Source: an uncultured Collinsella sp. (GTDB lineage Bacteria; Actinomycetota; Coriobacteriia; Coriobacteriales; Coriobacteriaceae). From it: a DNA stretch of 6,696 bases. The notes under the pieces were generated by a model. The model saw nothing but the letters and a program-made list of their open reading frames with translations, searched no databases and was not told the origin of the DNA. The stretch spans positions 1 to 6,696 of the forward strand of contig URHQ01000098.1 in assembly GCA_900547655.1 (NCBI GenBank), read 5' to 3'. Shown piece after piece: positions 1 through 5,318 of this stretch. Position 1 is the stretch's first letter. Each line of letters starts with the position of its first letter. Made by a program: the position numbers and the translations under genes.

Positions 1-41
1 CCTAGAGTTCGTCGGCAGCGTCAGATGTGTATAAGAGACAG
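1..41 (+). other. Sequencing adapter contamination (i5 index plus Nextera read-1 adapter)
   Basis: Bases 9-41 equal the Nextera read-1 transposase adapter, ending in the 19-bp Tn5 mosaic end AGATGTGTATAAGAGACAG at 23-41. Bases 1-8, CCTAGAGT, match from memory the Illumina i5 index S516. The index followed directly by the adapter is library structure, not genome. A GTG at 27 inside the mosaic end opens a false N-terminus (residues MYKRQ) on the helicase gene, and the complementary strand gives a false C-terminus LSLIHI. Genuine sequence begins at 42, and this position is very probably a contig end. Confidence 0.97.
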
Positions 42-869
42 CTCATGGAGTGGCTGGCCCTGCGCTCCGACTTGGATTCCCTGGCCGGCGAGACGCATGC
101 CATTACCATGATGACCATCCACTCCGCCAAGGGCCTGGAGTTCCCGGCGGTGTTCGTGGCCGGCATGGAGGAGGGCATCTTCCCGCACGTGCACGACTTT
201 GGCGGCAGCGATGACCCGGGTAAGCTCGAGGAGGAGCGTCGCCTGGCCTACGTCGCCATCACGCGTGCCCGTAAGCGCCTGTTCCTGACCTATGCGGCCA
301 CGCGTCGCACCTACGGCTCGACCTCTGCCAACCCGCGCTCGCGCTTCCTCAACGAGATTCCGTTTGAGGATATCGAGTTTAGCGGTATCGGTTCTGCCGG
401 TTTTGAAGGCACGGGTTGGGAGAAGCGCGGCGACCGTCACGGCACCTTTGGCTCGGGCATGGGTTCGGATATGTACGGCGGCAAGGTATTTGGTTCGCAT
501 ACGCGCTCGACTGGCGGTTCCGGTTCGCGCGGCGGATCGAGCTTTGACGATTTCTTTGGTGGCAGCAGCTACGGGACCGAGCGCCATCGTGGGGTCTCGC
601 CCGACGCCGGCCGTGTTGCCTCGACCTTTGGCTCGGGCGCGCCGCGAGCCAAAAAGCCGTCGTCCAAGGTGTCCCCGACGGTGGAGCGCAAGGTCGATCG
701 CGCCAGCGCATCGCAGGACTTTGCCGCGGGCGATACCGTGAGCCATAAGACCTTTGGCACGGGTACCGTGATCTCGGTCGCCGGAGACATGATCGAGGTC
801 CAGTTCGAAAAGACCGGCCAGACCAAAAAGCTCATGAAGGGATTCGCTCCGATCGTCAAGCTGTCATAA
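42..869 (+). CDS. pcrA: ATP-dependent DNA helicase PcrA/UvrD, C-terminal part (5' end missing)
   Basis: This is the last 275 residues of a superfamily 1A 3'-5' DNA helicase acting in nucleotide excision repair, replication-fork rescue and removal of stalled RNA polymerase. Counting from base 42, residues 25-49 (TIHSAKGLEF...GMEEGIFPH) hold helicase motif V, and residues 63-80 (EEERRLAYVAITRARKRL) hold motif VI with its arginine finger. A Gly/Ser/Phe-rich low-complexity linker follows (about 111-225), with two TFGSG copies. The last 48 residues (GDTVSHKTFGTGTVISV... to FAPIVKL) resemble the Tudor-like tail that binds RNA polymerase in PcrA. The N-terminal ATPase motifs are absent only because the contig starts here; there is no sign of a broken gene. 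The stop TAA at 867-869 is followed 7 nt later by the long hairpin element. PcrA is preferred over Rep or another UvrD because of the tail. Confidence 0.93.
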   Translation, partial: LMEWLALRSDLDSLAGETHAITMMTIHSAKGLEFPAVFVAGMEEGIFPHVHDFGGSDDPGKLEEERRLAYVAITRARKRLFLTYAATRRTYGSTSANPRSRFLNEIPFEDIEFSGIGSAGFEGTGWEKRGDRHGTFGSGMGSDMYGGKVFGSHTRSTGGSGSRGGSSFDDFFGGSSYGTERHRGVSPDAGRVASTFGSGAPRAKKPSSKVSPTVERKVDRASASQDFAAGDTVSHKTFGTGTVISVAGDMIEVQFEKTGQTKKLMKGFAPIVKLS

Positions 870-876
870 TCCCGGC

Positions 877-1005
877 GGACCTGGGCGGGCGTATGGGGCA
901 ACATCGCCTGCTCGGGCAGTCCTGCTCGCACGGAGAGCACATTAAGTGCTCTCCGGCTCGTGCGGAACTCGCGATCGATGTTGCCCCATACGCCCGCCCA
1001 GGTCC
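877..1005 (+). repeat. Long-stem hairpin element, copy 1 (3' UTR of pcrA)
   Basis: Arms 877-906 and 976-1005 are a perfect 30-bp inverted repeat. They enclose a 69-nt core (907-975) that recurs with one substitution, in reverse complement, at 3136-3204. Within the core, GGAGAGCAC (932-940) and GTGCTCTCC (946-954) pair around an ATTAA loop, and CCTGCTCG occurs twice, 14 nt apart (907 and 921). The whole 129 nt could fold as one long rod in the pcrA mRNA. No T-run follows the right arm, so it is not an ordinary intrinsic terminator; a separate terminator lies 17 nt downstream. The core reads in the same sense as the upstream gene in both copies. No named family is recognised. A 3'-end stabiliser, an RNase III substrate or a palindromic mobile repeat are all possible. 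Confidence 0.85.
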
Positions 1006-1021
1006 TTAGATAACGTTGCTT

Positions 1022-1050
1022 GCGAACGTCGCTTTGCCCGTTCGCTTTTT
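1022..1050 (+). terminator. Intrinsic terminator of pcrA
   Basis: Stem GCGAACG (1022-1028) pairs with CGTTCGC (1039-1045) around a 10-nt loop, and five T follow directly (1046-1050). This is the first conventional terminator after pcrA and the hairpin element. The stem is short (7 bp) but GC-rich. Confidence 0.6.
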
Positions 1051-1089
1051 GGTCTGGAGGGCCGGGTGGGCTGAATACTTAGACATGGC

Positions 1090-1135
1090 AAGGGGCTCCC
1101 CCGTTAAAGAACGGGGGAGCCCCTTGTTGCGTTTT
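1090..1135 (+). terminator. Strong intrinsic terminator, repeated type (copy A)
   Basis: A perfect 16-bp stem, AAGGGGCTCCCCCGTT (1090-1105) with its complement at 1110-1125, closes on an AAAG loop and is followed by TTGTTGCGTTTT. The T-rich tail lies only on the + side. A near copy lies at 3038-3083. Here it insulates the following two-gene cassette from pcrA read-through, although pcrA already has a terminator at 1022-1050. Confidence 0.8.
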
Positions 1136-1152
1136 GAATGGTGCGCTTGGCT

Positions 1153-1187
1153 TTGATGATTGATGATTTTATACGATTCAGTATAAT
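1153..1187 (+). promoter_or_regulatory. Promoter with overlapping dyad, driving the AbiE-like operon
   Basis: A consensus -10 TATAAT (1182-1187) lies 16 nt after TTGATG (1160-1165). The -35 falls in a tandem TTGATGA repeat (1153-1159 and 1160-1166). An inverted repeat TTATAC-N6-GTATAA (1169-1174 and 1181-1186) covers the -10. Inferred: this dyad is a candidate operator for autoregulation by the winged-helix protein encoded just downstream, as reported for AbiEi-type antitoxins that bind inverted repeats at their own promoter. Predicted transcription start is near 1194. Confidence 0.6.
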
Positions 1188-1234
1188 TTCAGATAGACGC
1201 TAAAATGTAACCGAAATGAAAACGGTGATTGTAC

Positions 1235-2257
1235 ATGCTGATAAACTGCCTCCCAAAAAGACTCTTCTCTTTAGAGCTCGCTATCGACCCGGAGCCAGTT
1301 GAGATGCAGATTCCTCGCATGTATCTTGAGCGGTATTCGCTTCGCTTGGCACGGCTCGGCATGTCTAAACAGGGCCGTTTTATTGTTGCGGAACCAAAGG
1401 AACCGCCCAGTGTCATTTCGGCGCGAAATCTCGTCAGTGCGGTGCGCAAGTTAGATGTTCACCCGGTGGTAATTTGCTGGGATGCTATGGATTTAGGTTT
1501 TATGCGCGCGCTTTCTTCGGAGGGAATCGCATATATCCGAGATGAGCGAAATGCGTTCCTGCCGTTTATCGGAGCCGTTATTTCCGATGAGGTGCTGGGT
1601 GCTTCTCCCGCTGCTCCGCTTTCGCCCCAATCTCAACGAATCGTCCTAAATCTCATTGCGGGACGATGGGTTGACTGCTCCGCCGGCGACCTAGCGCGTC
1701 TGTGTGGCAAAAGCGCGGCAAGCGTCAGCGGCTATCTTTCGGAAATCGCCGCTATAGCTCCTGGGTTGATTATGCGGGACGGCAAAAAGCGTATATTGTG
1801 CGACGCCGGGCTGTCGACCGAGACGTTGCTAGATGGGTTTGAGGACTATCTTCGCACGCCAGTTTTAGAGCGAATCCGGCTCAAGAAGGTTATCGAGAGA
1901 ACAGAGCTACGTGCCGTTGATGCGCTGCTTTCCGGTGTGTCTGCCCTTAGCTATATGTCCGACCTTGCCCATGAAGACTCTGCTCCAACCATTGCTCTCG
2001 AAAAATATCAGCTAGAGGCCTTGAAAGAGCATATGGGCGACAGATGGCTGGAGGCTCAGTGGTACGAACCGGCGGCAGTTGTGATTGAGGTCTGGTCGTA
2101 TCCCGTGGACGCGCCGTCCGATATTAGTTTTGACGCGACGGGTTTGCAGTGTGTCGACCCGTTTTCCTTATACGTTGCTTGCGCAAAAGCAGATTACAAA
2201 GAAGATCGTCTGCTCGACGCGGTCGAACAGCTCAGGAGGACGATATGTCAAAAGTGA
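1235..2257 (+). CDS. Winged-helix transcriptional regulator, AbiEi-like putative antitoxin
   Basis: A 340-residue cytoplasmic protein. Residues 1-120 form an N-terminal region including VVICWDAMDLGFMRALSSEG...YIRDERNAFLPFIG (about 78-113), a layout remembered from MarR-annotated regulators with an LPFLG-type motif. Residues 132-188 look like a winged helix (SAGDLARLCGKSAASVSGYLSEI). The C-terminal region carries SGVSALSYMSDL...PTIAL (233-255) and VDPFSLYVAC...DYKEDRLLDAVEQL (307-333), as in regulators paired with nucleotidyltransferases. The next gene overlaps it by 13 nt, so the pair is co-translated. The start is uncertain: ATG 1235 is chosen because it keeps the MLINCLPKRL N-terminus, but no clear Shine-Dalgarno precedes it. 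TTG 1229 is possible, as is ATG 1304, which has GGAG 9 nt upstream. GC is about 50% in sampled lines and rare codons (ATA, AGA, CTA) are frequent, which suggests acquisition. Function is inferred from layout and context. Confidence 0.7.
   Translation: MLINCLPKRLFSLELAIDPEPVEMQIPRMYLERYSLRLARLGMSKQGRFIVAEPKEPPSVISARNLVSAVRKLDVHPVVICWDAMDLGFMRALSSEGIAYIRDERNAFLPFIGAVISDEVLGASPAAPLSPQSQRIVLNLIAGRWVDCSAGDLARLCGKSAASVSGYLSEIAAIAPGLIMRDGKKRILCDAGLSTETLLDGFEDYLRTPVLERIRLKKVIERTELRAVDALLSGVSALSYMSDLAHEDSAPTIALEKYQLEALKEHMGDRWLEAQWYEPAAVVIEVWSYPVDAPSDISFDATGLQCVDPFSLYVACAKADYKEDRLLDAVEQLRRTICQK
2234..2240 (+). promoter_or_regulatory. Shine-Dalgarno that fixes the nucleotidyltransferase start
   Basis: AGGAGGA lies 4 nt before ATG 2245, inside the last codons of the regulator gene. 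It is the only strong ribosome binding site near this start and rules against the longer upstream extension of the same open frame (from 2149). Confidence 0.8.
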
Positions 2258-3012
2258 GGGGAATAGAGCGATTTGCCGATGCCATGAGCGGCTGTAAAGG
2301 CGGTTACGTCCTTATTGGTGGAGGGGCCTGCAGCGTTCTATTTGACAATGAGGGCGATTCGTTTAGAGCTACTGAAGACTTGGATATCGTCGTAATTGTT
2401 GATGGGGAAGGCGTTGAATTCGCCACTGCATTGTGGGCATTTATCAAAGCTGTCGGATATGAGACTGGGAAGGTCGGCGATGGAAAGTGCACTTACTATC
2501 GGTTCTGTTTGCCCGAAGGATCAAGGCAAGTCCTAGACTATCCCGGCCAAATTGAGCTATTCGCCCGACATCCTGATTTTGTGCTCGAAGATGAAACGAG
2601 CGAAGTGGCACCTCTTTCCTTTGACGGGGCCGTATCAAGTCTTTCGGCAATTATTCTCGACGATGGCTACTACGAATTTATTCGCGACAACGCAACGAAC
2701 GTAGAGGGCATTACGTTGCTCGATGCGCTCCATATCATTCCCCTCAAGATGCGTGCACACATTGATATCAATAGGAGCTATGAAGAAGGGCGCCATTGCA
2801 ACGATAAAGATCGACGAAAGCATCGCTCGGATATTGTTCGACTTGCGGGTTTGTTGCCGCCTTCGGCTCGCTTGGAGCTAATAGAGCAAATGAGGGCTGA
2901 CGCCGGAGACTTCTTTGCGGACTTTTCTTCTTATGTAAATCGGCAGACCGATCGTAAAGAGAGAGCGCGTCTTCAGGACACATTATCGTTTCTCGAAAAG
3001 GTCTACCTATAG
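2245..3012 (+). CDS. AbiEii/AbiGii-like nucleotidyltransferase, putative toxin
   Basis: A 255-residue protein with the polymerase-beta-type nucleotidyltransferase core. GGGA lies at 25-28 in YVLIGGGACSVLF, then R41-A-T-E-D-L-D-I with the metal-binding pair D45 and D47, and a candidate third acidic residue E104 in IELFAR. The C-terminal half has LDALHIIPLKMRAHID (159-174) with K168, then KDRRKHRSDIVRL (188-200), resembling the conserved Lys and K-D...D-I pattern of AbiEii-type proteins. Known members transfer nucleotides to cellular targets such as tRNA and act as toxins or abortive-infection effectors; the target here cannot be read from sequence. The start ATG overlaps the regulator's end by 13 nt, giving antitoxin-then-toxin order with likely translational coupling. 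Low GC matches its partner and contrasts with flanking genes. A terminator begins 25 nt after the stop. A non-toxic nucleotidyltransferase role cannot be excluded. Confidence 0.75.
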   Translation: MSKVRGIERFADAMSGCKGGYVLIGGGACSVLFDNEGDSFRATEDLDIVVIVDGEGVEFATALWAFIKAVGYETGKVGDGKCTYYRFCLPEGSRQVLDYPGQIELFARHPDFVLEDETSEVAPLSFDGAVSSLSAIILDDGYYEFIRDNATNVEGITLLDALHIIPLKMRAHIDINRSYEEGRHCNDKDRRKHRSDIVRLAGLLPPSARLELIEQMRADAGDFFADFSSYVNRQTDRKERARLQDTLSFLEKVYL

Positions 3013-3037
3013 GCACCTTGATTCGTTATGTATGGTG

Positions 3038-3083
3038 AGGGGCTCTCCCGTTTGATGAGCGGGGGAGCCCCTTGTTGCTTTTT
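3038..3083 (+). terminator. Intrinsic terminator of the AbiE-like operon, repeated type (copy B)
   Basis: Stem AGGGGCTCTCCCG (3038-3050) pairs with CGGGGGAGCCCCT (3060-3072) around a 9-nt loop, followed by TGTTGCTTTTT. One pair is U.G in the + transcript but would be an A/C mismatch in the - transcript, and the T-run is also + side, so it serves the + strand operon only. It is nearly identical to the terminator at 1090-1135. Confidence 0.8.
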
Positions 3084-3104
3084 GATTGTCGTAACTAGCC
3101 AGAG

Positions 3105-3235
3105 GCTCGCCGGGACGGGACGCGGGGTTTGGTCGATCGCGAGTTCCGCACGAGCCGGAGAGCACTTAATGTGCTCTCCGTGCGAGCAGGACTGTCCGAG
3201 CAGGCGACCAAACCCCGCGCCCCGTCCCGGCGAGC
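3105..3235 (-). repeat. Long-stem hairpin element, copy 2 (3' UTR of manA)
   Basis: Arms 3105-3135 and 3205-3235 form a 31-bp inverted repeat with one non-Watson-Crick pair, which is a G.U wobble in the manA-sense (-) transcript and an A/C mismatch on the other strand. The enclosed 69-nt core (3136-3204) is the reverse complement of the core at 907-975 with one substitution. Read on the - strand, it starts 17 nt after the manA stop. Its arms match copy 1 at only about 14 of 30 aligned positions, yet remain self-complementary. No T-run follows on the - strand, and no other terminator for manA is visible, so this element may itself define or protect the manA mRNA end. Confidence 0.85.
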
Positions 3236-3252
3236 GCTTGGGGACCGGTGGC

Positions 3253-4185
3253 CTACAGGTGGCTGATGATCAGTTCCATCTTGCCTTCGAGGTCGATGGA
3301 GCTGACGGTGCTCGGGGCCAGCAGGTGGCTTCCCTTGTGGACGGGGTCGCCGCAGACGGTGCCTTCGCCGTCGATGACCGACAGACACATGAAGGGCCAG
3401 CGCTGGTCGAGGGTTTTGCTGCCGTCGACGCGCACACGATCGACGGTGTAGCAGGAGTTAGACTCGAGCTCGGTCACGCCGTTCACCTCGGGCGCGGTCA
3501 CCGTGCCGTCGGTCGGAGCCTGGGCATCAAAGTCGATGCAGTCGAGGCTCTGCTCAATGTGCAGCGGGCGCAGGTTGCCGTCGGTGCCGGGACGGTCGTA
3601 GTCGTACAGACGATACGTCACGTCGCTCGACTGCTGCGTCTCCAAAATGAGCGTGCCGGTCTTGATGGCGTGCACGGTACCGGAATCAATCTGGAAAAAG
3701 TCGCCCTTGTGAATCGGCAACACGTTGAGCATGTCGTCCCAACGTCCTTCCTCGATCATTTGTGCGGCCTCGGCGCGGTCCTTGGCACGCTGGCCGACGA
3801 TGATCGTGGCGTCGGGCTCGCAGTCCAGCACATACCAACACTCGGTTTTGCCCAGGCTACCGTTCTCGTGCTCGGCAGCGTACTCGTCGTTGGGATGAAT
3901 CTGGATCGAAAGGTCGTCCTTGGCGTCCAGAATCTTAATGAGCAGCGGGAACTCCTTGCCCTCGCAGTTGCCAAAGAGCTCGCGATGCTCGGCCCACAGC
4001 CACGACAGCGTGTGGCCGGCATACGGGCCCTCCGCAATCTGGCAGTCGCCGTTGGGGTGGGCCGAGATGGCCCAGCACTCACCGATGGGGCCATCGGGAA
4101 TGTCGTAGCCAAATACGGTTTCGAGCTGGCGACCGCCCCAGATCTTCTCGTGGAAGATCGGCGTCAGCTTAATCAAATCGGACAT
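3253..4185 (-). CDS. manA: Mannose-6-phosphate isomerase, class I (short ManA type)
   Basis: A zinc enzyme interconverting mannose-6-phosphate and fructose-6-phosphate in the cytoplasm, feeding mannose into glycolysis or supplying mannose-6-P for glycans. The 310-residue length fits the short Bacillus-type ManA. From the chosen start, it opens MSDLIKLTPIFHEKIWGG. Zinc ligands are H97 in QIHPNDEYA, E115 in KTECWYVL and H172 in SGTVHAI, and the active-site arginine is R192 in TYRLYDYDR, matching the recalled B. subtilis numbering. The start at 4185 is preferred over ATG 4191 because GGGGG at 4193-4197 is 7 nt from the former and only 1 nt from the latter. It lies 74 nt downstream of the GntR-type regulator on the same strand, so the two are probably co-transcribed. 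The hairpin element follows its stop. Confidence 0.93.
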   Translation of the reverse strand: MSDLIKLTPIFHEKIWGGRQLETVFGYDIPDGPIGECWAISAHPNGDCQIAEGPYAGHTLSWLWAEHRELFGNCEGKEFPLLIKILDAKDDLSIQIHPNDEYAAEHENGSLGKTECWYVLDCEPDATIIVGQRAKDRAEAAQMIEEGRWDDMLNVLPIHKGDFFQIDSGTVHAIKTGTLILETQQSSDVTYRLYDYDRPGTDGNLRPLHIEQSLDCIDFDAQAPTDGTVTAPEVNGVTELESNSCYTVDRVRVDGSKTLDQRWPFMCLSVIDGEGTVCGDPVHKGSHLLAPSTVSSIDLEGKMELIISHL

Positions 4186-4192
4186 GTTCATA

Positions 4193-4197
4193 CCCCC
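4193..4197 (-). promoter_or_regulatory. Ribosome binding site that selects the manA start
   Basis: On the - strand GGGGG is separated by 1 nt from ATG 4191 and by 7 nt from ATG 4185. Normal spacing favours the second ATG, removing two residues (MN) from the longer frame. Confidence 0.5.
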
Positions 4198-4208
4198 ATT
4201 GTGTTGCG

Positions 4209-4244
4209 CGGGCGCTGCACAAAACAGCTCAAAGCGAGCGCCCG
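4209..4244 (-). promoter_or_regulatory. Hairpin in the gntR-manA spacer
   Basis: CGGGCGCT (4209-4216) and AGCGCCCG (4237-4244) are perfect 8-bp complements with a 20-nt loop, located between the regulator stop and the manA ribosome binding site. No T-run follows on either strand, so it is not an intrinsic terminator. It could be an mRNA processing or stability hairpin that sets the relative expression of the two genes. Its function is unproven. Confidence 0.4.
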
Positions 4245-4259
4245 GATGACTACAAAAAC

Positions 4260-4979
4260 CTATGCCAACGTTACGTTGTGCAACTCAAAGCGGTCGCCAA
4301 CGTTGCGCGAGACCGAATACTCAAAGGCGGCGCCGCTGTCCAAAAAGCCAATCTGGGTGAGCTCGAGCAGGGGAGAGCCAGGCTTGGTGTCCAAGCGCTC
4401 GGCTTCTTCCTCGGTTGCTGCCACGGCGCGAATGGTACGGTGGAAGCTCGAAATCTTCAGCCCACATTGCTCGCGGATGAAGTGGTAGACCGATCCGTAC
4501 AGGTCCTTCTTTTTAAGGCCTGGAATCAGCTCGAGGGGCATGTAGGTGTACTCGATAACGATGGGCTTCTCATCGGCCTGACGCACGCGCACGATGTGAT
4601 AGGCAAAGTCATCCTCGGCAATTCCCAGCTGGGCTGCGATGTCCGCTGGTGGATTAACAATCGAGAAATCGTAGACCACCGAGGTCACCTTCTCCCCGCG
4701 GTGCTCATACGAAAAGCCCTGGGCACGGTCGTTTTTGCCCTGGAAAAACGCCTGACCGGGAAGTCCCGCCGTGTCCTTAACGTAGGTACCCGATCCGCGT
4801 CGGCTGGTAATAAGACCTTCCTCGGTGATTTGCTCGATAGCTCGTTTGACGGTGATTTTGGAAACGCTATAGAGCTCGCAGAACTCAACGACGGTGGGAA
4901 GCTTGTCGCCCGGTTTAAGAGCGCCATCCTCGATGCTTCGACGGATATCCGCAGCGATCGTTTCGTATTTGGGAATCAT
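4260..4979 (-). CDS. GntR-family regulator, HutC/UTRA subfamily
   Basis: A 239-residue DNA-binding repressor or activator. Residues 3-68 form the GntR winged helix: IRRSIEDGALKPGDKLPT, then the recognition region SVSKITVKRAIEQ and the wing RRGSGTYV. Residues about 86-236 form a UTRA effector domain, with RVRQADEKPIVIEYTYMPLELIPGL (131-155) and an LELTQIGF...FEYSVSRNVGDRFEL tail. UTRA domains usually bind small ligands, often sugar phosphates. AAAGGGGG lies 4 nt upstream of the ATG on the - strand. It is the first gene of a probable gntR-manA operon and is divergent from the glucokinase gene, so it may control both in response to a hexose or amino-sugar phosphate. The ligand is not readable from sequence. 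Confidence 0.9.
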   Translation of the reverse strand: MIPKYETIAADIRRSIEDGALKPGDKLPTVVEFCELYSVSKITVKRAIEQITEEGLITSRRGSGTYVKDTAGLPGQAFFQGKNDRAQGFSYEHRGEKVTSVVYDFSIVNPPADIAAQLGIAEDDFAYHIVRVRQADEKPIVIEYTYMPLELIPGLKKKDLYGSVYHFIREQCGLKISSFHRTIRAVAATEEEAERLDTKPGSPLLELTQIGFLDSGAAFEYSVSRNVGDRFELHNVTLA

Positions 4980-5015
4980 GGAACCCCCTTTCCGGCTTGA
5001 TTGAATATAAAAGAA

Positions 5016-5021
5016 AGTATA
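5016..5021 (-). promoter_or_regulatory. Possible -10 box for gntR-manA
   Basis: On the - strand TATACT lies 36 nt upstream of the regulator ATG, in the AT-rich part of the divergent spacer. The overlapping TTGACT (5021-5026) looks like a -35 but is only 11 nt from TATATT (5004-5009), and no good -35 sits 17 nt before TATACT. Assignment is weak. Confidence 0.3.
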
Positions 5022-5098
5022 GTCAACGCCTAGGTATCCCTATTGCGTTTTGAAAAGTTCGAGAAGGATTATGCTAAAAGCCGCTCCGCATATAAAAC

Positions 5099-5110
5099 TA
5101 GAGCGCTCTA
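5099..5110. promoter_or_regulatory. Palindrome TAGAGCGCTCTA, candidate LacI-type operator
   Basis: A perfect 12-bp palindrome with a central CG, resembling LacI-family operators of the GAGCGCTC type (for example the actinobacterial CelR site). It lies in the spacer between gntR and the glucokinase gene. A + strand TTTTGA-N16-TATGCT promoter-like pair (5048-5053 and 5070-5075) would place it about 20 nt past the start point. No LacI-family gene is in the window, so the binding protein is unknown. Confidence 0.4.
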
Positions 5111-5153
5111 AACGGATATACATGCGAATAATGTCGCGTTGAACAAATTGATT

Positions 5154-5165
5154 GGTCCGCGGACC
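5154..5165. promoter_or_regulatory. Palindrome GGTCCGCGGACC, candidate operator
   Basis: A perfect 12-bp palindrome in the gntR-glk spacer, 44 nt after the TAGAGCGCTCTA palindrome. It could be a regulator site or a chance GC-rich dyad. No half-site repeats elsewhere in the spacer support it. Confidence 0.3.
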
Positions 5166-5224
5166 GGGGCGAGTCGTTTTACCACCCAGCAAACCGAATC
5201 CCATGCCCTGCGTTTCCCCAGATA

Positions 5225-5247
5225 AAACCTGTCAAAACAAACCTGTC
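5225..5247 (+). repeat. Tandem AAACCTGTC repeat, possible REP-like remnant
   Basis: AAACCTGTC occurs at 5225-5233 and again at 5239-5247, a 14-nt period, preceded by GTTTCCCCAGAT. A related AACCTGTCCC lies after the glucokinase gene at 6285-6294. Reverse-complement forms (GGGACAGGTTT with TCTGGGGAAAC) resemble short dispersed repeats remembered from gut bacterial intergenic regions, possibly linked to REP-associated transposases. No transposase is in the window. Confidence 0.4.
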
Positions 5248-5278
5248 CCTTTTTGGTAGGTTTTTGCCTTGGGAGCGG

Positions 5279-5284
5279 TACCAT
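5279..5284 (+). promoter_or_regulatory. Putative -10 box TACCAT of the glucokinase gene
   Basis: TACCATA lies 34 nt before the glucokinase ATG. The same TACCATA occurs 38 nt before the pyrophosphatase ATG (6356-6362), and both fit the TANNNT form of actinobacterial -10 boxes. No convincing -35 is present at either site. Confidence 0.4.
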
Positions 5285-5318
5285 ACAGGCAATGTTTAAA
5301 CGAGAAAGGTGGGCTCCC

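Noticed and set aside
21..746. A - strand open frame opposite pcrA
   Set aside because: It reads into the adapter, ending with the artefact residues LSLIHI, and is a shadow of the helicase frame.
877..1005. CRISPR array or tRNA in the repeat-rich 3' region
   Set aside because: There is no regularly spaced direct repeat set and no cloverleaf; the structure is a single long inverted repeat.
2149..2244. Longer N-terminus for the nucleotidyltransferase
   Set aside because: The extension is Arg/Ser-rich shadow translation of the regulator gene; AGGAGGA at 2234-2240 fixes the start at 2245.
877..3235. Composite transposon bounded by the inverted hairpin elements
   Set aside because: No transposase lies between them, no target-site duplication is seen, and each element is better explained by its position just after a stop codon with its own matched arms.
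3028..4488. A 486-codon + strand open frame opposite manA and part of the regulator gene
   Set aside because: It lies antisense to manA, whose zinc and active-site motifs are clear, runs through terminator and hairpin sequences, and its product has no recognisable domain. High GC makes such long antisense frames common.
5239..5263. AAACCT...AGGTTT stem followed by T residues as a terminator before glk
   Set aside because: The stem is only 6 bp and AT-rich with a 13-nt loop, and no + strand gene upstream needs terminating here.
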